From positions 1-5,935 of the forward strand of contig RFHW01000028.1 of NCBI GenBank assembly GCA_003695745.1: a DNA stretch of 5,935 nucleotides, given 5' to 3'. Below, piece by piece: positions 1-5,553 of this stretch. How positions within the stretch are numbered: the stretch's first letter is position 1; each line of letters starts with the position of its first letter. This DNA comes from Methanobacteriota archaeon (GTDB lineage: Archaea; Hydrothermarchaeota; Hydrothermarchaeia; Hydrothermarchaeales; SZUA-236). A program made the translations under genes and the position numbers. The notes beneath the pieces were generated by a model, which saw only the letters and a program-made list of their open reading frames with translations, had not been told where the DNA came from and searched no databases.

Positions 1-246
1 GCCCCGCCGATTAACTGGAGCGTCGAAACTGAAAACCTCCATCTACATTGGACAACATTAGTATTCAAAGGCAGAGTCACTAGCATTGATAAAAACATGT
101 TGGATGAAGAAAACACTCTCTTCAATAATCTAACCAGTGGAGTTGACTTTTTTGGGCTTCCCCAATCAGTGTTGCTTGAATCGGGCAAAAAGATTCCAAT
201 AGAAAACGTTGTATATGTCTTGCACAAGGATGTTACAGAAAACTGA
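1..246 (+). CDS. C-terminal fragment of an unrecognised protein, AT-rich
   Basis: An open frame runs from base 1 to a TGA at 244-246, giving 81 residues whose start lies outside the window. I do not recognise the family. The fragment looks like a soluble mixed alpha/beta tail: it has no membrane segment, no Cys pairs and no obvious catalytic motif, and it ends in a beta-like stretch (IPIENVVYVLHKD) followed by a short polar tail. By hand count it is about 40% GC, against about 60% in the neighbouring DUF763 gene, and its codons are A/T-ending (AAA, GAA, AAT, TTG, ACT). This is compatible with recent acquisition or with the edge of a genomic island. It converges on the DUF763 gene, with 28 bp between the two stop codons. 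That it is coding is an inference from the uninterrupted frame and plausible composition; 81 codons without a stop in AT-rich DNA is moderate evidence. Confidence 0.55.
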   Translation, partial: APPINWSVETENLHLHWTTLVFKGRVTSIDKNMLDEENTLFNNLTSGVDFFGLPQSVLLESGKKIPIENVVYVLHKDVTEN

Positions 247-274
247 GATGAAGCTAGGATAAATTTAATTCCCG

Positions 275-1384
275 CTAAACAAACCTCCCCAGCCTCTTGA
301 TGGCCTGATACCGTTCTTTCTTGTCGATCTTGGCCTCTTCCACCGCGTTTTTCAGGACCTCGATGCTTTTGTCATATGTGTCGCGGTCCACCGGATAGGG
401 GTAGCCGTCCTTTCCGCCATGGGCATAGCTGTATTTCACGGGGTCGCGCCAGCTGGGGCTTGTGCCGTAGACGAGGTCTGAGATGAGGGCGAGGGCGCGG
501 ATGGATTTTGGCCCCATCCCACGAAGCGAGATGAGCTCCTCGTAGTTCTCTGGCTGAAGCTCGTAGGCTGCCTGAAGGGTCTTCCAGCCCTGCTCTGTGA
601 GGTCGAACCCGAGGACCGGATGATGGCCGGGCATGCCGAACACATGCTCGGTCTTTTTAGAGTAGTCGTCGAGCCGCCTCTGAGCAGAGGGCCGGAAATA
701 TCGCCGCAGATGCCCGGGGCCGTCCTTCACAAGGTCCACCGACACCTTTCTCGCCTCCTCGCTCTCCCCGGCCACCATGTTCAGCGCCTCCTGTTTTCGC
801 TCATCGCAGCATATGGCTGACTGCGGCTCGTTCACATAGTCCTTCACCCCGTCCGAGAGCCAGTGATAGCGTCGGGCATGGCTCTCCTCCATCCCCTGCT
901 GCACCACAGCCCACGTTCCTTTCTCGGTGAAGAAAAAGCTGTGGTGGTAGAGCTGATAGCCGTCCTGGACACACGTGTTATCCACCTTGGCCGCCATCCT
1001 GCTCGAGTATTTCAGACGCTCAACCAATCTGTCGCTGAGGGAGAAGGCCTCTGAAAACCCCTCGATCTGCTCTTGGGTCTTCCTCGAAGCCCTGCCCTTG
1101 CCGCCGGCAACGGCTATGCCGTGGTCCTCAGGCCGAATCGCCATCTTCAGGGCGCCGCATGTCGTGGTGGTCGTCCCGGAGGAGTGCCAGTCAAAGCCGA
1201 GCACGCAGGAGAGGGCCTGGAACCAGTAGGGGTCTGAGAGGCGCCGCAGGAGCTCGTCAGAGCCGTATTCAAGGACGACGGCCTCTGTGATCCCCTCTGC
1301 AAGCCCCACCATCCGCTGGAAGAGCCATCTCGGCGCCCGCCCGCCATGCAGGGGCAGATCAACAGCTCCTGTTCTCATGCTCAT
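275..1384 (-). CDS. DUF763 family protein, function unknown
   Basis: This 369-residue protein matches the DUF763 family, which is found in archaea and some bacteria and has no established function that I know of. The N-terminus has the family hallmark RTGAVDLPLHGGRAPRWLF (about residues 4-22). It is followed by a conserved DWHSSGTTTTTCGALK block (65-80) and a His/Tyr/Trp-rich centre (QLYHHSFFFTEKGTWAVVQQGM, about 144-165). Near the C-terminus, LRGMGPKSIRALALI (287-301) resembles a helix-hairpin-helix turn, suggesting but not proving nucleic-acid contact. Conserved Cys and His residues leave room for a metal site. Two Met starts are possible (1384 or 1378). I prefer 1384 because its ATG overlaps the TGA of the upstream zinc-ribbon gene in an ATGA, a typical translational-coupling arrangement; starting at 1378 would give the more usual family N-terminus MRTG. 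Length looks complete and there is no frameshift. Confidence 0.9.
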   Translation of the reverse strand: MSMRTGAVDLPLHGGRAPRWLFQRMVGLAEGITEAVVLEYGSDELLRRLSDPYWFQALSCVLGFDWHSSGTTTTTCGALKMAIRPEDHGIAVAGGKGRASRKTQEQIEGFSEAFSLSDRLVERLKYSSRMAAKVDNTCVQDGYQLYHHSFFFTEKGTWAVVQQGMEESHARRYHWLSDGVKDYVNEPQSAICCDERKQEALNMVAGESEEARKVSVDLVKDGPGHLRRYFRPSAQRRLDDYSKKTEHVFGMPGHHPVLGFDLTEQGWKTLQAAYELQPENYEELISLRGMGPKSIRALALISDLVYGTSPSWRDPVKYSYAHGGKDGYPYPVDRDTYDKSIEVLKNAVEEAKIDKKERYQAIKRLGRFV

Positions 1385-1560
1385 ATAATGCCTGAAAGCC
1401 TCAAACCTGCCAGGACGATGGCAAGGATAGCCGCTCCAGTGACAAGGGATGTGGCAAGCCTTCTTGAAGAGCCCGCCTTCAGCGTCTCTCCCTCACATCT
1501 CGCGCATATCTCGCCTGAAGAGATGATCTCCCCGCAGACCTGGCATTTCTTTATGGCCAT
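1381..1560 (-). CDS. Small zinc-ribbon protein with C-terminal membrane helix
   Basis: This short gene of 59 residues begins MAIKKCQVCGEIISSGEIC and ends LAGLRLSGII. Two CxxC knuckles (Cys6/Cys9 and Cys19/Cys22, ten residues apart) form a rubredoxin-like zinc ribbon. A basic linker (SSRR, about 32-35) leads into one hydrophobic segment of about 20 residues (36-58) that should span the membrane, with the ribbon probably on the cytoplasmic side by the positive-inside rule. The architecture resembles small archaeal zinc-ribbon/membrane-helix proteins such as DUF2116, but I cannot confirm that assignment. The ATG is well supported: an in-frame TAA lies 12 bases upstream. There is no convincing Shine-Dalgarno site, and a TATA-like element about 31 bases upstream implies a leaderless mRNA. 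The stop overlaps the DUF763 start by 4 bases, so the two genes are very probably co-transcribed. Confidence 0.8.
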   Translation of the reverse strand: MAIKKCQVCGEIISSGEICARCEGETLKAGSSRRLATSLVTGAAILAIVLAGLRLSGII

Positions 1561-1584
1561 AGGATATCTTTACCGGCATGGAAT

Positions 1585-1598
1585 AAAAATATATGTAT
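1585..1598. promoter_or_regulatory. Shared, symmetrical TATA-like element in a divergent spacer
   Basis: The 60-bp gap between the divergent starts at 1560 and 1621 has one strongly AT-rich block, AAAAATATATGTAT. Its palindromic core ATATAT (1589-1594) is centred 29.5 bases from the plus-strand ATG and 31.5 bases from the minus-strand ATG. It could therefore serve as the archaeal TBP site for both directions, with starts of transcription within a few bases of each ATG. Plus-strand sequence just before it (GGAATAAA) is purine-rich like a BRE, favouring the plus direction. Inference from spacing and composition only. Confidence 0.5.
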
Positions 1599-1600
1599 CA

Positions 1601-1607
1601 GGGAGGT
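1601..1607 (+). promoter_or_regulatory. Shine-Dalgarno-like GGGAGGT with long spacing
   Basis: GGGAGGT lies 13 bases before the ATG at 1621, longer than the usual 5-9 bases. If the TATA-like block at 1585-1598 sets the transcription start about 26 bases downstream, near 1617, this motif would not be in the mRNA at all. It is listed because it is the only good Shine-Dalgarno match at any gene start here and competes with the leaderless interpretation; no alternative in-frame ATG or GTG between it and 1621 would use it better. Confidence 0.3.
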
Positions 1608-1620
1608 TTTATCCCCTTTC

Positions 1621-2640
1621 ATGAACGCTGTGAGCGAGGTGGTGGAGGCCCTTCACAGCCCGGAGGCCTACGATGAAGAGGTGACGGCCGTGGAGATGGT
1701 GCAGACCCACATCTCCTTCGTGTTCCTCACAGACCGCTATGTGTACAAGGTGAAGAAGCCCGTGGACTTCGGCTTCCTCGACTACACCACCCTTGAGAAG
1801 CGCAGGTATTTTTGTGAAGAGGAGATCAGGCGGAACCGGCCTCTCTGCGGTGACATGTACCTCGGCGTGGTCGCCATAAACCGTGACAGCGCTGGGAGGA
1901 TCAGGATCGGCGGCGAGGGTGAGGTGGTTGAGTATGCTGTGAAGATGAAGCGGATGCCTGAGGAGCGGATGATGACGAGGCTCCTTGAGCGGGGCGAGGT
2001 GACGGAGGGCCATGTGGACAGGATAGCGGCGCTGCTCTCAGACTTTCACGCCAAGGCTGAGACCGGGCCGGGTGTGGATGAGTACGGCTCCCTTGAGCAG
2101 GTGCGGGCCAACTGGGTGCAGAACTTCGAGCAGACACGTGGCCTGCGTGGGAAGCTTCTCGACGCAGCTGAGTTTGATCTTGTGGAGAGGAGGGTCATGG
2201 ACTTTATGGAAGAGAGCAAGGGGTTGTTCGAGGAGCGCGTCAGAGGCGGGAGGATCAGGCAGTGCCATGGGGATGTCCACTCCGGCAACATATTCATCCT
2301 CCCTGACGGGGGGATATACATCTTCGACGCCATCGAGTTCTACCGGGGGTTTTCCTGCTGTGACGTGGCAAGCGAGGTGGCCTTCCTGGCGATGGACCTT
2401 GAGTTTCAGGGCCGAAGCGATCTGGCCCGCCACTTCATTGAAAGGTACGTGGGGTACAGCGGCGATGAAGCTCTCAAGGGGCTTCTCGACTTCTACAAAT
2501 GTTATCGGGCCTATGTGCGCGCCAAGGTGATCGGGTTCAAGATATTCGACCCGGCAGTGGATGAGGAGGAAAAGAAGAAGTCTGAAGAGCTGACCGTGAA
2601 ATACTTCAATCTCGCCCGTCGCTATGCCTCTAGGCTTTGA
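1621..2640 (+). CDS. COG2187-type aminoglycoside-phosphotransferase-fold kinase, stand-alone
   Basis: This 339-residue protein has the APH/protein-kinase fold. The N-terminal lobe carries the COG2187 signature THISFVFLTDRYVYKVKKPV (29-48), then GFLDYTTLEKRRYFCEEEIRR (51-71). The catalytic loop is HGDVHSGN (216-223), with Asp218 as the presumed catalytic base, and IFDAIEF (234-240) supplies the metal-binding Asp236. A helical tail (about 250-339) follows, including CDVASEVAFLAMDLEFQGR. All core residues look intact, so it should be an active ATP-dependent phosphotransferase on an unknown small molecule. The aminoglycoside name reflects fold only and is not evidence of antibiotic resistance. 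In many bacteria this domain is the N-terminal half of a protein of about 500 residues whose C-terminal half is a COG0645 P-loop kinase. Here that partner is a separate gene on the opposite strand, overlapping this one's last 11 bases. No in-frame start lies upstream of 1621 within the spacer. Confidence 0.88.
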   Translation: MNAVSEVVEALHSPEAYDEEVTAVEMVQTHISFVFLTDRYVYKVKKPVDFGFLDYTTLEKRRYFCEEEIRRNRPLCGDMYLGVVAINRDSAGRIRIGGEGEVVEYAVKMKRMPEERMMTRLLERGEVTEGHVDRIAALLSDFHAKAETGPGVDEYGSLEQVRANWVQNFEQTRGLRGKLLDAAEFDLVERRVMDFMEESKGLFEERVRGGRIRQCHGDVHSGNIFILPDGGIYIFDAIEFYRGFSCCDVASEVAFLAMDLEFQGRSDLARHFIERYVGYSGDEALKGLLDFYKCYRAYVRAKVIGFKIFDPAVDEEEKKKSEELTVKYFNLARRYASRL

Positions 2641-3130
2641 TCTTTTTTACGAGCTCTTTTACGCCTTCCTTTATGTTCCAGCCTGTGTCTATGATGAGGT
2701 GGTCCTCCTCAATGGGCTCAAAAAGCCCTTTTATCTTGTAATAGACATCCACATCAGCGTCTGAGGGGCTTCTGAGGTTTTTCTTCCTCTTCTCAAGCCT
2801 CTTAAGCACGATATCCTCGGGGCACCGGGTCTCAACGAGGAAGAACCGCTTTCCCTGTTTCCCTGCGATCTCCTGAGCCTGCTTCCTGAGCGAATCCCTG
2901 TAGAAGGTGCCGTCGATTATCACGTTCACATCGTTTTTTATGAGGTATCGGGCCATCAAAAACACCACCCTGTAGATGAGCGCCTTCTCCTCCTCCGTAT
3001 AGGATGGGGCGTCTATGATCTCCCTTCGCACTATGTCTGTCCTGAGAACCTCGGCGCCAAGGGCCTTTGAAAGCCTCCTAGCCACCGTGCTCTTCCCTGT
3101 TGCCGGCAGCCCGCATATCAGTATGAGCAT
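2630..3130 (-). CDS. P-loop AAA_33 (COG0645-type) predicted kinase
   Basis: This is a 166-residue single-domain P-loop phosphotransferase. Walker A is GLPATGKST (7-15), immediately after an N-terminal beta strand. RTDIVRRE (30-37) is the substrate/base-sensing Asp segment found in zeta-toxin/COG0645-like kinases. NVIIDGTFYRDSLR (69-82) is the second strand plus the Asp73 site. RLEKRKKNLRSPSDAD (111-126) is the Arg-rich lid. The substrate is unknown; predicted small-molecule or nucleotide kinase is the honest limit. Its length suits the free-standing domain. The domain is often fused behind a COG2187 domain in bacteria, and such a partner lies convergently next to it with an 11-bp tail overlap. 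It starts 24 bp after the stop of the coiled-coil gene, and a TATA-like ATTTATAA sits 28 bases before its ATG, so it can be transcribed on its own. No Shine-Dalgarno site is evident, consistent with a leaderless message. Confidence 0.87.
   Translation of the reverse strand: MLILICGLPATGKSTVARRLSKALGAEVLRTDIVRREIIDAPSYTEEEKALIYRVVFLMARYLIKNDVNVIIDGTFYRDSLRKQAQEIAGKQGKRFFLVETRCPEDIVLKRLEKRKKNLRSPSDADVDVYYKIKGLFEPIEEDHLIIDTGWNIKEGVKELVKKIKA
2641..2648 (+). terminator. Possible T-tract terminator of the COG2187 gene
   Basis: TCTTTTTT starts immediately after the TGA stop at 2638-2640, followed by a second short T run (TCTTTT, 2654-2659). Archaeal intrinsic termination needs little more than a U-rich run, so this is a plausible stop for the plus-strand transcript. 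The run is also explained by Lys codons at the C-terminus of the opposite kinase gene, so it may be incidental. Confidence 0.35.
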
Positions 3131-3154
3131 GAATGGGAGAATGGATATGGTCGG

Positions 3155-3162
3155 TTATAAAT
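3155..3162 (-). promoter_or_regulatory. TATA box of the COG0645-type kinase gene
   Basis: Read on the minus strand this is ATTTATAA, a very good archaeal TATA box, preceded by purine-rich GACAAG as a possible BRE. Its centre is about 28 bases from the ATG at 3130, which predicts transcription starting one or two bases before the start codon. The box overlaps the stop codon of the upstream coiled-coil gene (TAA at 3157-3155). Confidence 0.55.
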
Positions 3163-4504
3163 CTTGTCTGCCCCCCTCGGTCTTCTCCAATCCCGGGATC
3201 AGGATTACAACAGGCCGCCCCTCCATCTCTGACATTCTCTCTTCTATCTCCTTTTTGACCTCTTTCACCATGTCGCCGGCCTGCGCGGGTTTTTCCAGTT
3301 CTTGGGCAAGGAGCTTCTCCCTCTCCTTTGCAAGGTCTTCTTTTTCCTGGGCAAGGCGCTCCCGCCTTTCCCAGAGGTCTGATCTTGAAAGCCCCTGTGC
3401 TATCTGCTCCTCCCTCTTCTTTGCAGCCAGCAGCTCTTTGAGCATGTTTTTAAGACGGCCGCCTCTCAGCTCCTCAACCCTGGCAAGGGTCTTTTTCCGC
3501 TCCCTTTCATCGAGGCGGACAACACCCTTTTCTATGGCGTCACCCAGCCCCTTCAACAGCCCCTCCAGATAGGGCCTCTCAGGGTCTTCACGCTCCACAG
3601 CGGTCTTCGCCGACGCCACATATTCGCCGAGCATCTCCAGCGCCTCAGGCTCAACGGCGGCGCTGCCCCTTTCAAGGGCCTTCTGGTATTTCTTGAGAGG
3701 CCGGCGCAGAGGGCTCAGAGCGTTTAAAAGCCTCTTTTCAAGCTCCTTCCTTGTAGAGCTGCATGCGGCCAGCTCATCCCTCATCTTCAGGTAGTCTTTG
3801 AACTCTCTGGAGGACTCAAGCCTCTGCAGCCTGCCATCCGCCGATTGGAGCTCTTCCTCACAGGCCCGCACCTTTTCCATCAGCATCCTTTTCCCGGCCT
3901 CTGCCTCTGCAGCCCTCCCCAGCTCCTCTCTCAAAACCCCTATTCTATCCAGGGCCTGCTGTGCCTCACGGGCGAATGCGGCGACATGGCCGACCTCCTC
4001 CTCAAGCCTCACGCTCTCATCTATTATCCTGTTCAAAACAGAGCCCAGCCTCAGGACCTCCTTTTCAAAGGCATACTTCATGTATCTCCCCTGCTTGAGC
4101 TGGACTGTCTGGATGGATTTAAGGGCCTTTGTGACACCGGCGTAGAAGGCTTCAAGCCCCTCATAGTCCTCCGGTCTCTGGTCCCTGATGCCCTTCAGGC
4201 CCTCCAGCATGCCACGTATATACACGGGCTTGGATGTGAGAATAGGCTTGTAGGTCCTCTCCTTTATGTCCTCGTCAAAATCCCTCTCCGCCAGCTCTTG
4301 GATCACCTCTTTTGCCGCCCTCTTCTGCTTCAATATCTCATCTACCGCCGGGGCCAGCCTCTTCAGGGCATCATCCTTCCTTCTGGAGATCTTTTCATGA
4401 AGCCGCCTCTCGGCCTCGTTGAGGCCCATCTCAATGGGAGCGCCGCCGGCTTCTGCCTTCCCCCTCCCACCTCCTCTTTTGAAGAGGCCTTTCAGGAAAT
4501 CCAT
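3155..4504 (-). CDS. Long coiled-coil protein, function unknown
   Basis: This is a 449-residue, highly charged (Glu/Lys/Arg-rich), almost wholly helical protein that I cannot place in a named family. The first ten residues (MDFLKGLFKR) form a short amphipathic basic-hydrophobic stretch before a flexible Gly-rich linker (GGGRGKAEAGG, 11-21), a pattern seen in peripheral membrane-targeting tips. Residues about 28-175 form a helical region with the less charged segment RTYKPILTSKPVYIRGMLEG (83-102). Heptad-like coiled coil is clearest at about 160-260 and 325-428. A shorter hinge with Pro residues (264-312) lies between them. The C-terminus has one beta-like hydrophobic patch, RPVVILIPGL (430-439). 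There are no ATPase motifs, so it is not an SMC/Rad50 protein despite the superficial likeness. It could be a scaffold or cytoskeletal-type protein; this is inference from composition only. A TATA-like box precedes it in the 35-bp gap after the antiporter gene. Confidence 0.8.
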   Translation of the reverse strand: MDFLKGLFKRGGGRGKAEAGGAPIEMGLNEAERRLHEKISRRKDDALKRLAPAVDEILKQKRAAKEVIQELAERDFDEDIKERTYKPILTSKPVYIRGMLEGLKGIRDQRPEDYEGLEAFYAGVTKALKSIQTVQLKQGRYMKYAFEKEVLRLGSVLNRIIDESVRLEEEVGHVAAFAREAQQALDRIGVLREELGRAAEAEAGKRMLMEKVRACEEELQSADGRLQRLESSREFKDYLKMRDELAACSSTRKELEKRLLNALSPLRRPLKKYQKALERGSAAVEPEALEMLGEYVASAKTAVEREDPERPYLEGLLKGLGDAIEKGVVRLDERERKKTLARVEELRGGRLKNMLKELLAAKKREEQIAQGLSRSDLWERRERLAQEKEDLAKEREKLLAQELEKPAQAGDMVKEVKKEIEERMSEMEGRPVVILIPGLEKTEGGRQDL

Positions 4505-4525
4505 GGCCCATCCTTGTCAGGGCAG

Positions 4526-4533
4526 CTTAAATA
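4526..4533 (-). promoter_or_regulatory. TATA-like box of the coiled-coil gene
   Basis: On the minus strand this reads TATTTAAG, centred about 25 bases from the ATG at 4504, in the 35-bp gap after the antiporter stop. The spacing predicts a leaderless start. A weak AAGGA 7 bases before the ATG is an alternative translation signal if the gene is instead read through from the antiporter. Confidence 0.4.
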
Positions 4534-4539
4534 GGTTGT

Positions 4540-5493
4540 TCAGAAGAGATTGAGTATCCTGCCTATGAAAAAGACGTAGAACAGTATGAGCATCCAGCCC
4601 TCCCACTGGGTGATCTGCCTGTCCTGTGTGATGAAGAGATAGAGCAGTGTGCCTGCCACCATGAGGGGCAGGGCGAAGGACAGTATGCTCTGGGGTATGA
4701 TGAGCGTGCCGAACAGGGCGGATATGCCCATGACCGCAAAGGCGTTGAATATGTTTGAGCCAAGGACGTTCCCGATGGCCATCTCCGGCCTCCCGCTCTT
4801 TGCAGCGGCGATGCTCACCATCAGCTCAGGAAGGGATGTGCCAAGGGCGACGGCAGAGGCCGCTATGATCTCTGTGCCCATGTGCAGCAGCTCCGAGAGC
4901 CTGATGATGGATTCAACGGTGTATCTTGCGCCGAGGTATATGAAAAAGGCGCTTCCCACAAGGAGGGCCAGTGTTTTTCTGTCCAGAGCCCCCTGCCCAG
5001 CGTCCCCGGCTTTTTTTACACCCTCCCCCGCGGGTTTCTTTTCCACGCTTGTCACATAGAGGGTGTAGAAGACAAAGCCTGCAAGGGACAGCATCGCCTC
5101 AGGGAGGGTGAAACGTCCGTCCCACACCGTGGCGGCCAGCAGAAAGGCAGACCCCACAAAGAGGGGCAGGTCCACATGTATGAGCTCATAGTCGATCCTG
5201 AACTTCTTCCCGGCGACGGCCGATACACCGACGATGAGGAATATGTTCGTTATGTTCGAGCCCACCACATTGCCCGCAACGATCTCTGAGGAGCCGCTCA
5301 GCACCGCAACCACCGATGACACAAGCTCAGGGAGGGACGTGCCAACGGCAACGATCGTGACACCGACGATGAAGGGCGGTATGCCAAGGTATAAACCTAT
5401 CTTTTCAGCTGAGTCCGTGAAGTATCCTGAGGATTTGATGAGGACAAAGAGGCTCACAACAAAGACCGCGGTCCACAGATACAGGGGCAGCAT
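4540..5493 (-). CDS. CaCA-family Na+/Ca2+ (cation) antiporter
   Basis: This 317-residue integral membrane protein has the two inverted alpha repeats of the Ca2+/cation antiporter superfamily, YrbG/NCX_Mj-like branch. It should exchange Na+ (or H+) for Ca2+ across the cytoplasmic membrane. Repeat 1 has GTSLPE (51-56) and GNVVGSNITN (74-83). Repeat 2 has GTSLPE (218-223) and GNVLGSNIFN (241-250). The ion-binding Glu56 and Glu223 and the adjacent Thr/Ser residues are all present. About ten hydrophobic segments are visible, five on each side of a hydrophilic loop (about 151-173, Gly/Lys-rich) that should be cytoplasmic. There is no large Ca2+-binding regulatory domain, as expected for prokaryotic members, and length is typical. 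By alignment of the motifs, the position of the acidic Asp240 of NCX_Mj is Asn250 here. A TATA-like box sits 28 bases upstream; no Shine-Dalgarno site is visible. Ion specificity cannot be read from the sequence. Confidence 0.93.
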   Translation of the reverse strand: MLPLYLWTAVFVVSLFVLIKSSGYFTDSAEKIGLYLGIPPFIVGVTIVAVGTSLPELVSSVVAVLSGSSEIVAGNVVGSNITNIFLIVGVSAVAGKKFRIDYELIHVDLPLFVGSAFLLAATVWDGRFTLPEAMLSLAGFVFYTLYVTSVEKKPAGEGVKKAGDAGQGALDRKTLALLVGSAFFIYLGARYTVESIIRLSELLHMGTEIIAASAVALGTSLPELMVSIAAAKSGRPEMAIGNVLGSNIFNAFAVMGISALFGTLIIPQSILSFALPLMVAGTLLYLFITQDRQITQWEGWMLILFYVFFIGRILNLF

Positions 5494-5517
5494 TACAGCT
5501 CTTATGAAACTGGATCG

Positions 5518-5525
5518 TTTTAAAT
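5518..5525 (-). promoter_or_regulatory. TATA box of the antiporter gene
   Basis: On the minus strand this reads ATTTAAAA, preceded by the purine-rich GGAAAGG as a possible BRE. It is centred about 28 bases from the ATG at 5493, inside the 60-bp gap between the phosphatase and antiporter genes. Predicted transcription begins at or just before the start codon. Confidence 0.5.
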
Positions 5526-5553
5526 CCTTTCCCCGGGCAACATCAAAGATCGC

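Noticed and set aside
1211..1225. Thr-codon run (TTTTT) in DUF763 suspected as a slippage site or repeat
   Set aside because: The Thr-rich stretch within the SSG...CGALK block is a conserved feature of the family and the codons vary; the frame is intact on both sides.
1346..1624. Plus-strand open frame of 92 codons across the DUF763 start and the divergent spacer
   Set aside because: It is antisense to the well-supported zinc-ribbon gene, crosses the divergent promoter region and has no domain-like features.
2072..2530. Plus-strand frame of 152 codons inside the COG2187 gene
   Set aside because: It is a frame-shifted shadow of the kinase, rich in Ser, Trp and Arg, with no family resemblance; the host gene has intact catalytic motifs.
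1621..2640. Aminoglycoside resistance gene
   Set aside because: The APH-like fold gives that automatic name, but the motifs match COG2187 proteins of unknown substrate, not characterised aminoglycoside phosphotransferases.
3155..4504. SMC/Rad50/SbcC-like ATPase
   Set aside because: Only coiled coil is present; there is no Walker A, signature motif or Walker B at either end.
3845..4534. Plus-strand open frame of 229 codons opposite the coiled-coil gene
   Set aside because: Long antisense frames are common opposite GC-rich, Glu/Lys-rich helical genes. The translation is low in plausible domain structure and starts and stops ignore the gene boundaries.
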